Part shown: piece by piece, positions 1 to 7,587 of the stretch
How positions within the stretch are numbered: the first letter of the stretch is position 1
Layout of the letters: every line of letters begins with the position of its first letter
Source of the DNA: Clostridia bacterium
GTDB lineage: Bacteria; Bacillota_A; Clostridia; Oscillospirales; CAG-272
DNA length: 8,956 bases
Assembly: GCA_017626655.1 (NCBI GenBank)
Contig: JAGAIH010000382.1
Location: 1 to 8,956 of the forward strand
Direction of reading: 5' to 3'
Program-made: the position numbers and the translations under genes
Notes under the pieces: model-generated
Databases searched by the model: none
Told to the model about the DNA's origin: nothing
Seen by the model: only the letters and a program-made list of their open reading frames with translations

Positions 1-2
1 GA

Positions 3-1745
3 GTCTCGGATGTCCCCAAGGTCTTCGTGTCGGTGCGTATGTTCGGGGACAACCGTGTCAACCTCGGCAAGGTGCTGGATGAGATCTACGTCCTCTACAG
101 CGAGTTCCCCGACGAGATCTACCATCTGAACGGGAGCGATAAGCCCTTCATCGACGTGTTCGTGGATCACGTCGTTATGAACGATATCGTGGAGAAAAAT
201 ACCTATCCCGAGGATGAACGCTACGATATGCGCTTCACCAACGGCCATTTCGGCCCCGGGTTCGCTACCGATAACACGGGCACCACCGCTGGAGTCCCCT
301 ACGATAAGCGGGCGTTTCTGTTCTGGGATCCCGTGCAGCTTCCGAACAAACAAGGCTTCTACCGCTCCTTCTACACCATCGGCGCGGACGGGAAGCCCGA
401 GATGATGACGGGCTGGGTCTCCCTGTACGGCGGCTGGAGCTCGGACGGCTCCCAGTGGGACTACCTGACCCAGACCTATGAGGGATTGACCTGCTTTGAG
501 CGCACCACCGTGGACGTGGAGACCGTCATGCCCTCCGCCCTGCTGATCTGCCGCTTCAATTACGCCCTCTGCTGGAAGGAACAGATCCAGGAGGGCTTGG
601 GACTCTACCACAGCGGCCACTTCGAGCCCTGTGAGGAGCTGGGATTTGCGATCTTCGACAACGTGACCAAGCGGCTTTACGATCTGAATAACTGGATCGG
701 CAAGGCTCCCGCCGCCCCCACGGTGGTCGGTGTCAAGAACAATCACCTGTTCCTGGATACCACCACCTATCCGCTGGAGTACATGCTCTCGGCCACCGAT
801 TCCTTCACCGATGGCGAGTGGACGTACATCAATATCAATAACGGCATCGACTATTCCGCCTATGCCGCGAGCGGCGAGGTCTGGATCAAGACCCGCAACA
901 CCTTCGGTGAGAGCGAGGCGGTCAAGCTCACCGTGAAGGATACCGCCGAGGCGACCCGCGTGGAGGCGGCCACTCTTGTGGATGAAAGCTTTGACAACTG
1001 GACCGTGGCGGGGCTGACCGATCACTTCGCTCTGGACGGAAACTTCACCAACGATAGCGGCTCCCTGCGCGGAGAGTGGATCGAGGGTCGAGCCATCCGC
1101 TACGACAACGTGGATCTGCGCTTCTATTCCGCCGACATTACCATGAAGGCCAAGGACCGTACCTCGGCCCATGAGGAGGCCTATAAGTCCACCATTGCCC
1201 TGCGCCTGGATCCCGGGTACAGCATCGACGATCTCAAGATCTACGAGCCCGATAACGGGGACGGCGATCCCACCAGCTACCTGGGGGCTACGGGCATCGG
1301 TCTGTATACCTACAAGAACACCCTGGAGGTCACGGTTCACGTCAAGGAGGAGGGGCGTCAGTTCGGCTGCCGCTCTCTGGCCTACAGCTTCACCCTCCCG
1401 AACGGGCTGTCCTTTGATGATTATGTAAAGATCACAGTCACCGACCTTGGCGACCGTATCCTCGTATACGCCGAGGGGATCTTGATCTGCACCATCCGTT
1501 TGTCCGACGTGGGGGAGATGTCCACCAATATGTGGAAGGGTACCTCCTACCGCCACGCCGAGATCCTGGACGCGAGCGGCGCGACGGTGCTGACCGCAGA
1601 TAACTGCATCGTGCCCGTGGAGGGCAACTTTGCTGTCACCGAGCGCGCCAACACCTTCTGGGTCGGCCATATCACCGTCCGCCAGCATGCCTACGAGATC
1701 CTGCGGGGGGAGTACACCCTGCTTGAGGACGAGCTGGGCCTTTGA
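3..1745 (+). CDS. Multidomain carbohydrate-active-like protein, 5' end missing
   Basis: The reading frame is open to the left edge, so this is the last ~580 residues of a longer protein; the GTG at 27 has no ribosome binding site and is unlikely to be the start. Numbering from base 3, residues ~1-232 look like the end of a TIM-barrel-like domain: a segment ending in DKPFIDVF, an RFTNGHFG segment, GKPEMMTGWVSLYGG, an RFNYALCW strand with QEGLG, and HFEP (H206, E208). This pattern resembles glycosidase-like barrels of the GH71/GH99 type, which is a tentative impression. Residues ~235-315 form an Ig-like/FN3-like module opening with APAAPTV. Residues ~326-570 resemble a concanavalin-like lectin/glucanase beta-sandwich, with the typical phrase DLGDRILVYAEGILICTIRL and a closing FWVGHITV strand. 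No membrane segment is visible. It ends in TGA, 78 bases before the cupin gene, and may be the first visible member of the same locus. Function and cell location cannot be fixed without the N-terminus. Confidence 0.72.
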   Translation, partial: VSDVPKVFVSVRMFGDNRVNLGKVLDEIYVLYSEFPDEIYHLNGSDKPFIDVFVDHVVMNDIVEKNTYPEDERYDMRFTNGHFGPGFATDNTGTTAGVPYDKRAFLFWDPVQLPNKQGFYRSFYTIGADGKPEMMTGWVSLYGGWSSDGSQWDYLTQTYEGLTCFERTTVDVETVMPSALLICRFNYALCWKEQIQEGLGLYHSGHFEPCEELGFAIFDNVTKRLYDLNNWIGKAPAAPTVVGVKNNHLFLDTTTYPLEYMLSATDSFTDGEWTYININNGIDYSAYAASGEVWIKTRNTFGESEAVKLTVKDTAEATRVEAATLVDESFDNWTVAGLTDHFALDGNFTNDSGSLRGEWIEGRAIRYDNVDLRFYSADITMKAKDRTSAHEEAYKSTIALRLDPGYSIDDLKIYEPDNGDGDPTSYLGATGIGLYTYKNTLEVTVHVKEEGRQFGCRSLAYSFTLPNGLSFDDYVKITVTDLGDRILVYAEGILICTIRLSDVGEMSTNMWKGTSYRHAEILDASGATVLTADNCIVPVEGNFAVTERANTFWVGHITVRQHAYEILRGEYTLLEDELGL

Positions 1746-1763
1746 TCCCGTCCGAGCCGCCGT

Positions 1764-1790
1764 GAGGGTAGGGGTATAGCCCCTATCCTC
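1764..1790 (+). promoter_or_regulatory. Intercistronic hairpin, no T-run
   Basis: Bases 1764-1774 pair with 1780-1790 to give an 11-bp stem with one G-U pair (1768/1786) and a 5-base loop (TATAG). The sequence after it is CCCTTGAAAA, so the T-run of an intrinsic terminator is missing. It lies between the stop of the multidomain gene and the cupin gene. It could be an mRNA processing or 3'-stability element that sets different levels for gene 1 and genes 2-5. A weak terminator is less likely. The stem is directly visible; its role is inferred. Confidence 0.55.
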
Positions 1791-1823
1791 CCTTGAAAAC
1801 CCATAGAAAGAGAGGAACTCCCC

Positions 1824-3008
1824 ATGAAACAGACTCTGATCCGTGAATACTTTGAAAAGAACAACGGTATTCTGAACATCCTTCCCACCTTTGTTCCCCG
1901 CCGCTTCTGCAAGGCGGGACACCGCCTCCGCCTCCATCCCGACGATTACTTCGCTCTGGGCACACACCGCGGTGCCATCAAGGAGCGGTGGTTCTCCTCG
2001 GTCATCTGCGCCATGAACGGCCCCGATGCCGCCCCCGACGAGGGCATGAGCTACGTGGACATGGGGGATGCCGAAAAGATCTCCCTCAAGGACTTCGTCA
2101 CCGAGCTGGGTGCCGAGCTGATCGGTGACAGCCTCATGGACAAGTACGGCACGTGGCCCATGTACTCCAAATTCTTCGACTATGAGGATCCCCTGTTCCA
2201 CCATCTTCACCTGGACTTCGATGCCGCTGCCCGCGTGGGCAAGCTGGGCAAGCCCGAGGCCTACTACTACCCGCCCCAGTACAACCCCGTCCCCGGCAAT
2301 TTCCCCCACACCTACTTCGGCTTTGATCCCGACGTGACCTACGACGAGGTCAAGGAGCGCCTCACGGGTTACGAGACCCGTGACATCCGCATCACCGAGC
2401 TGTCCCGCGCCTACCGCATCGAGCTGGGCACGGGTTGGTACACCGCCCCGGGTGTCATCCATGCCCCCGGCTCCTACCTGACCTACGAGCCCCAGTGGAA
2501 CTCCGACGTGAACTCGGTCTTTGAGAATATCGCCAGCGGCGAGGTCTATGACTACAGCTTCCTCACCGAGAACTGCCCCGAGGACAAGCAGAGGGATCTG
2601 GACTACGTCATGAGCCTTCTGGACTGGGACAAGAACGTGGATCCCCACTACCGCAAGAACAACTTCCGTCCTCCCCTGACCATCGTGGAGACCGAGGACT
2701 ACACCGAAAAGTGGATCGCCTACGGCAACCCCTACATCGCCGCCAAGGAGCTGACGGTGCAGCCCGGCAAGACCGTCACCATCACCGATGAGACCGCCTA
2801 CGGCTGTATCCTGGTTCAGGGCTATGGCAAGCTGGGCAGCTTTGACTGCGCCACCGCCACCATGCTCCGCTTCGGCGGTAAGAGCCAGGACGAGTTCTTC
2901 GTCTCCGCACCCACCGCCGCCAAGGGTGTCACCATCACCAACAATAGCACCTGCGAGCCGCTGGTGCTGCTCAAGCATTTCCCTGTCTACGACGGCGTGC
3001 CCCAGTAA
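1824..3008 (+). CDS. Cupin protein related to type I mannose-6-phosphate isomerase
   Basis: This is a complete 394-residue protein starting at ATG 1824, with a GAGAGG ribosome binding site 8 bases upstream. Type I phosphomannose isomerases interconvert mannose-6-phosphate and fructose-6-phosphate using a metal held by a QxH...E...H set. Here the counterpart is H127-L-H129, then G142-K-P-E145 followed by AYYY, matching the family's GKTEAWY-like block. Next is a GTGWYTAPGVIHAPG stretch with H213, then YEPQWNSDV (E222, Q224, D228), matching the family's EIQ..SD block. Residues ~290-394 form a second cupin-like half (PGKTVTITDETAYGCILVQG... through PLVLLKHFPVYD). The length fits the family. The first ligand position carries His rather than the usual Gln, so a different sugar or sugar-phosphate substrate is possible. 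No signal peptide; presumably cytoplasmic. It stands 30 bases ahead of a six-hairpin glycosidase-like gene, so acting on a released sugar is a reasonable inference, but the substrate is unknown. Confidence 0.83.
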   Translation: MKQTLIREYFEKNNGILNILPTFVPRRFCKAGHRLRLHPDDYFALGTHRGAIKERWFSSVICAMNGPDAAPDEGMSYVDMGDAEKISLKDFVTELGAELIGDSLMDKYGTWPMYSKFFDYEDPLFHHLHLDFDAAARVGKLGKPEAYYYPPQYNPVPGNFPHTYFGFDPDVTYDEVKERLTGYETRDIRITELSRAYRIELGTGWYTAPGVIHAPGSYLTYEPQWNSDVNSVFENIASGEVYDYSFLTENCPEDKQRDLDYVMSLLDWDKNVDPHYRKNNFRPPLTIVETEDYTEKWIAYGNPYIAAKELTVQPGKTVTITDETAYGCILVQGYGKLGSFDCATATMLRFGGKSQDEFFVSAPTAAKGVTITNNSTCEPLVLLKHFPVYDGVPQ

Positions 3009-3023
3009 AGGATCCTTTCTCAC

Positions 3024-3031
3024 AAAGGAGG
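3024..3031 (+). promoter_or_regulatory. Strong ribosome binding site for the first six-hairpin gene
   Basis: AAAGGAGG lies 7 bases before ATG 3039 and is a near-perfect anti-SD match. It fixes the start of the downstream gene. Confidence 0.85.
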
Positions 3032-3038
3032 CAAAACC

Positions 3039-5306
3039 ATGCTGAATCCCTTTGTCTCTCTGCCCTACCGCGACGAAAGCGGTATCAAGGGTAAGTATCT
3101 CTACGCCATCGGCGGCTACCACTCCACCGACACGGGCTGTCCCGCCTGGGGCACCTCGGATCCCTCGGATATCCGCTTCATCGGGGATTGCCTTGGGGAT
3201 CTGGTCATCATCTACGCTGACGGCTCTGCCGATGCCGTTCCCCTCATCCTGGGCTATACCCTCTGGCTCCACTCCACCTGGATGGAGACCCCCGCCCCCT
3301 TTATGGGAGAAGGGAAGGATGATGCCCTCGCCGCCCGCCTTATGGAGACCCTGTCCCTCTACGGCGCGTGGGATAGACGGGAGAGATGGCTCCTCCGCGT
3401 GGCTCTGCGAGATCTGCCCGTGACCGCCGTGGAGGTGGTGTGCAACCCCGAAAAGAATCCTGCCCGCCCCGTCCTGTCAGTCTATACCGTCCCGTGGGGC
3501 ACCACCGAGGATCAGCCCCTCAAGAAGGGCACGCCCGTGTTCACCGAGGCCTGCGTTAGCGACGAGGAGACCCTCCCCGATCTCGGTGAGGATGCCCCTG
3601 CCTTCTTCGCCTGCCATACGGTGGATCCCTCCGCCCTGCCCTTGGCGCGTGTCCGAGAGGATCTGGATGCCGTCTGCCACGCCCTTCATACCTTCGATGA
3701 GGACTTTGAAAAAGCTCCCGCCTTTGAGATCCCCGATGACTACCACAGCTATCGGGTGAGCTTCTCGGGCACACCCCTTGCCGAGATCGCCACGGGCGCG
3801 GTGTATCACAACATGAAAAACCTCTGTGAGCGCACCGACCCCGACGGCTTTATCCATACCTCCTACCACAATGCTCCCTCGTGGCGGTATGACGGCTTCG
3901 GCCCTTACGTCCTGAACGCCAACTCCTACTACGACGCCTACTACGCCCGTGACTGCGCCCGTGCCATTCTGACCCTGAATCTGTTCGGTGAGAACGGCAA
4001 GTCCCTGGACTCCTGCCGCCTCGGAAGCGAGTTCATGATGGCCTATCCCCGTGACGGCGTGACCCTGGGCGGTATCCCCGTCCCCGGGCATTTCAGCGTC
4101 ATGTGCAATAAGCCCTACATCTACTCCCAGCTCCTCATCCACCACGGCTGGCCCACCCGGTACACCCCCGAACGCTTCGGGGAGGAGTGCGGCAACCTCG
4201 GCAACCAGGAGACCGACGGCCACGGCCTCATGATGATGGGTACCTTCGCCTCGTGGGTCGCCGCCGGGAAGGATCCCGCCTACGTGCGGGAGAACTGGGG
4301 CTATATCCGCGAGTGCGCCACATGGATCATGTGGTGCTTCGATCATCCCGAGCTGTCCTTCGTGAAGGATGACCTCCTCTACGGCGAGACAGAGGCCGCC
4401 ATGAACGATTACACCCTGTACGCCAATATCCCCTGCTACCTCGGCCTTTTGGGTTACATTGAAATGGCCGCTGCCGCGGGATACGCTGAGGAGGCCGCTC
4501 TCTGGCAGACCTATGCAGACCGTCTGCAAGGCGGTATCGACAAGGGACTGACCAAGAATGACGGCTGGCTGTTGGAGAAATGCGGCTTTTCCCACGATCC
4601 CGTGGTGACCATGCTGGCGGATACCTATGGATACGACACCGCCGATATGCCCGCCGATTGGGTCAGCCGCTCCATGGCCGTCTACCCCACCGATCTGGCC
4701 AAGACCGTGGACTTCGGTACGTACGGTGTCCGCGGCGGCATCGGCTACGATCACTCCATGATCACCCAGAACGCCCTGCTGCTGGATCAGACCCGCGACG
4801 CGGGTGCTTTGGTGGAGTCCCTCTGCCGCATCTGCTACGCCCCCCGCCTCCCCGAGCCCTACCTGGTGCCCGAGGGCATGGCCATCGACGCCGAAAAGGG
4901 CATCTTCCGCCGTCAGGGCGACCTGGGCAACCTCGTCCAGCTGGCCGAGGCCATGAAGTGCTTCCATATCGTAGCGGGCATCTCTCCCGTATGGGGGGAT
5001 ACCGTCAAGCTCCTGCCCCGTCTCCCCAAGGGGTGGAGCGTAGCGGTCAAGGACTATCCTCTCGTCAACACCCGAGCCACCGTGGACATGGAGACATCCT
5101 ACCCCACGGAAAATACCCAGTCCATGACCCTTGCCCTGCGCGGTGAGATCCCCGAAAAGGCCATCCGTGTCCGCTTCGGCCCCTTCTCCCCCGACTGCGA
5201 GACCGTCACCGTGACCCTCAATCATACCCCCTATACTCTCCGGACAGAGCCCTGCGGTGACGCAAAATGGGCATGGCTGGAGATAGACCCCAACACGTTA
5301 CCGTAA
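3039..5306 (+). CDS. Six-hairpin ((alpha/alpha)6-barrel) glycosidase-like protein A
   Basis: This is a 755-residue protein with no signal peptide or membrane segment, so probably cytoplasmic. Residues ~1-270 look like an N-terminal beta-sandwich (IRFIGDCLGDLVIIYADG). Residues ~290-660 look like a helical six-hairpin barrel. Candidate active-site blocks are YARD (R304-D305), an ETDGH motif (E391, D393, H395), LYGETEAAMNDYTLYANI (E450, E452, N463), VPEG (E612) and GDLGN (D628). A C-terminal beta segment (~670-755) contains PRLPKGWSV and VRFGPFSPD. The architecture matches inverting exo-glycosidases and related enzymes of this superfamily (for example GH15, GH63 and GH78-like folds), but I cannot assign a CAZy family. 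The same blocks recur in the next gene, so the two are paralogues. E391 is a plausible general acid, by inference only. The stop codon overlaps the next gene's ribosome binding site, so translation of the pair is probably coupled. Start choice is firm (AAAGGAGG at 3024-3031). Confidence 0.84.
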   Translation: MLNPFVSLPYRDESGIKGKYLYAIGGYHSTDTGCPAWGTSDPSDIRFIGDCLGDLVIIYADGSADAVPLILGYTLWLHSTWMETPAPFMGEGKDDALAARLMETLSLYGAWDRRERWLLRVALRDLPVTAVEVVCNPEKNPARPVLSVYTVPWGTTEDQPLKKGTPVFTEACVSDEETLPDLGEDAPAFFACHTVDPSALPLARVREDLDAVCHALHTFDEDFEKAPAFEIPDDYHSYRVSFSGTPLAEIATGAVYHNMKNLCERTDPDGFIHTSYHNAPSWRYDGFGPYVLNANSYYDAYYARDCARAILTLNLFGENGKSLDSCRLGSEFMMAYPRDGVTLGGIPVPGHFSVMCNKPYIYSQLLIHHGWPTRYTPERFGEECGNLGNQETDGHGLMMMGTFASWVAAGKDPAYVRENWGYIRECATWIMWCFDHPELSFVKDDLLYGETEAAMNDYTLYANIPCYLGLLGYIEMAAAAGYAEEAALWQTYADRLQGGIDKGLTKNDGWLLEKCGFSHDPVVTMLADTYGYDTADMPADWVSRSMAVYPTDLAKTVDFGTYGVRGGIGYDHSMITQNALLLDQTRDAGALVESLCRICYAPRLPEPYLVPEGMAIDAEKGIFRRQGDLGNLVQLAEAMKCFHIVAGISPVWGDTVKLLPRLPKGWSVAVKDYPLVNTRATVDMETSYPTENTQSMTLALRGEIPEKAIRVRFGPFSPDCETVTVTLNHTPYTLRTEPCGDAKWAWLEIDPNTLP

Positions 5307-5311
5307 GGAGG
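5305..5311 (+). promoter_or_regulatory. Ribosome binding site overlapping the upstream stop codon
   Basis: AAGGAGG begins inside the TAA stop (5304-5306) of glycosidase-like protein A and lies 7 bases before ATG 5319. This arrangement favours translational coupling of the two paralogues. Confidence 0.8.
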
Positions 5312-5318
5312 AAATATC

Positions 5319-7574
5319 ATGTTCCAAGTATTCAAGCATCCCGCGATCAATGAAGAACTGACCGTATGCGGCGTTCCCTTTGGCATTTGCCGTCAGGACG
5401 GCGTGGTCCGTAAGGTGGAAGGGAACCACCTCCCCGTAGACGGCTGCTATGAGACCCTGTACTTTCTGGGTATGTCCACCGACAGCTGGCAATGCTCCGA
5501 GTGGTGGGCCCAGACCGAGGTGCAGTACGATGCCTCCATCCGCCTTTTCTTCGGTGACCGCGTGGGCCGCATCCGCCTCATCTTTGACGATCGCACCGAG
5601 GAGCTGATCTCGGTGATCTTCGGTGTCAATGCCTTCAACTACAACCTGTTCTTCCGTCCCAAGCCCCACGAGGGCAACCTCATGAGCTTCGGCGCCCCCT
5701 ACGACGAGCCCTTCAAGTCGGATCCCCACGCCCGCAAGCTGCTGGAGGACGCCCTGGTCATGACCGAGAACACCGCCGAGGATGCCGAAAAGGTGACCAA
5801 GTGGGTCTTTGCCTACAAGCCCCGCTCGGATAAGCGCATCATCAAGATCGAGTGGTTCAAGGAGGAGGGAAAGCGCGCCGATTTCGTGGTCGGCGGCATC
5901 ACAGGCGTCCCCGCGGGGGAGACCGACACCACGGGACTGCCCGCCGTGGATCAGTCCTTCTTCCTGCGCAAGGCGTGGTACAAGCCCGTGGAGGCTCTGA
6001 AGCGGAGGATCTACCAGTACCTGGATGAGATCCCTGCCTCGGTGGATCTGCTCCCCATGGAGGGCTTCGACGCTCCTGATATCCGCTTCTACAACAAGGA
6101 CGGTCTGGATATTTACACCAACGTCTACCGCCGCAACATCATGGACATGGCCTACCACAAGATCACGGATGACGGTATGACCCATACCTCCTCGGCCATG
6201 ACCGCCAACTTCGGCTGTTACATCGGCTTTGGCTCCTACAATATCAGCGACTCCTACGGCGGCCACGTCTGGACTCGCGATATCGGCCGTATGCTCATCG
6301 AGGTCATCAGCATGGGCTACTTTGACCGCGCCATCATGGCGGTGGATAAGCTCCACGAGCTGCTCTACTACCCCTCGGTGCGCTTCAAGATCCCCCATTG
6401 GAAGCGGGTGGCCAACCTCATCGCGCAGAATGAGAATGACCTCTTCAACGAGGGCAACGAGAACGATGGGCACGCCTCCATCATGATGGCGGTCTACTCC
6501 CTCTACCGCAAGGGCGGCGTAGGGAAGGACTGGCTGATCGCCAACCGCGACCACCTGAAGGCCGCCGCCGATTACTACCTCTGGCAGGAATCCCACCCCG
6601 CAGAGTCCAACTTCAACGGCATCCTCTACTCCCACTCCGAGACCTCCTCCCAGACCTTCGGCGGCTACGATCTCTACGCCAATATCATCTCCTCCATCGC
6701 CCTGGAGCTGTACGCCCGCCTCTTTGACGTGCTGGAGGAGGGAGACTACGCCGCCGACCTCCGCCGCCTGGCCGACAAGCTCCGTCGGGGCTGTGCCGAG
6801 CGGTTCCTCATGGATCACGAAAAATACGGCCAGGTCTGGACGGATACCACCGACGATTGCTGGACCTATGAGTACAAGCGCTTCGCCGATCTCATCCTTT
6901 CCTCCGACTACCGTTCGCTGGATATGGCCTCTGCCGATGAAGCCCTCTTTGAGATGATGACCCGCACCTTCGCCGCCGAGCGGGAGGTCTACTACAATCC
7001 CTACTCGGGTCGACAGATGGGTTACGGTCAGGGCTACCTCACGGGCGCCGTCCTCATGCTGGATCTGGTGGAGGAGTACACCGCCTGTGTCAATGCCTCG
7101 GCCAATCTCTGCTACCACCACACCGACGTGCCCTACGTCGTCCCCGAGGGCGTCATTTATCACGGCTCGGGTCAGTACTGGTTCCGCAACAGTGATCTGG
7201 GCAACGCCGTCCAGCAGGCCGAGATCGTCAAGGAAGCCCGCCTCATGCTGGGCGTGGATGACTTCGATCCCGCCGCCCTGAGGATCATTCCCCGTCTCCC
7301 CACCACCATGACCGCCATGGAGGCCAAGGGCTTGCCCGTGATCACATCCGACGGAGTCAAGACGGTGGATTACCGCTACGAGAGAAGCACCGATCTGCCC
7401 CTGTGGGCCACCGACGGAAACACCGCCTACAGCATGAGCCTTACGGGTGACGTGACGGTGGGCGAGGTGCGCTTCGGCCCCTTTGCGAGCGAGGCCATCA
7501 CCGCCGGCGGAAGTCTTACCAAGGTAGAGCGGATCAACGGATACTACTATGCGTACGTAAAGCCAACTGTATAA
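5319..7574 (+). CDS. Six-hairpin ((alpha/alpha)6-barrel) glycosidase-like protein B
   Basis: This is a 751-residue protein, a diverged paralogue of the preceding gene, with no signal peptide. The N-terminal beta region has IRLFFGDRVGRIRLIFDD, matching the IRFIGDCLGDLVIIYADG block of protein A. The barrel then shows VWTRDIGR (W318, R320, D321), like the WxRD block of glucoamylase-type enzymes. NENDGH follows (E381, D383, H385), then LYSHSETSSQTFGGYDLYANI (E441, Y450, N455), VPEG (E610) and NSDLGN (D626). The C-terminal beta segment holds IIPRLP and VRFGPFASE. Helix-rich text such as HLKAAADYYLWQ and ALELYARLFDVLEEGD supports the alpha barrel. Spacing of the last blocks is almost identical in A and B (E612/E610, D628/D626), so the fold is kept while specificity has probably diverged. 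An exo-glycosidase or glycoside-processing role in the cytoplasm is likely; the substrate is unknown. It starts 12 bases after protein A and ends just before the URO-D-like gene. Confidence 0.84.
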   Translation: MFQVFKHPAINEELTVCGVPFGICRQDGVVRKVEGNHLPVDGCYETLYFLGMSTDSWQCSEWWAQTEVQYDASIRLFFGDRVGRIRLIFDDRTEELISVIFGVNAFNYNLFFRPKPHEGNLMSFGAPYDEPFKSDPHARKLLEDALVMTENTAEDAEKVTKWVFAYKPRSDKRIIKIEWFKEEGKRADFVVGGITGVPAGETDTTGLPAVDQSFFLRKAWYKPVEALKRRIYQYLDEIPASVDLLPMEGFDAPDIRFYNKDGLDIYTNVYRRNIMDMAYHKITDDGMTHTSSAMTANFGCYIGFGSYNISDSYGGHVWTRDIGRMLIEVISMGYFDRAIMAVDKLHELLYYPSVRFKIPHWKRVANLIAQNENDLFNEGNENDGHASIMMAVYSLYRKGGVGKDWLIANRDHLKAAADYYLWQESHPAESNFNGILYSHSETSSQTFGGYDLYANIISSIALELYARLFDVLEEGDYAADLRRLADKLRRGCAERFLMDHEKYGQVWTDTTDDCWTYEYKRFADLILSSDYRSLDMASADEALFEMMTRTFAAEREVYYNPYSGRQMGYGQGYLTGAVLMLDLVEEYTACVNASANLCYHHTDVPYVVPEGVIYHGSGQYWFRNSDLGNAVQQAEIVKEARLMLGVDDFDPAALRIIPRLPTTMTAMEAKGLPVITSDGVKTVDYRYERSTDLPLWATDGNTAYSMSLTGDVTVGEVRFGPFASEAITAGGSLTKVERINGYYYAYVKPTV

Positions 7575-7587
7575 GAGGTCTATGATT

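Noticed and set aside
27..29. GTG at 27 as the start of the first gene
   Set aside because: The frame continues open to base 3, no Shine-Dalgarno lies before it, and the residues before it continue the same kind of protein sequence.
1793..1798. TTGAAA resembling a -35 box upstream of the cupin gene
   Set aside because: No -10-like hexamer lies 16-18 bases downstream; that position falls on the ribosome binding site region.
7582..7584. ATG at 7582 as the start of the URO-D-like gene
   Set aside because: It is only 3 bases from the AAGAGG site, while ATG 7588 is 9 bases away and gives the family-typical MTNKERF opening. The two differ by just two residues.
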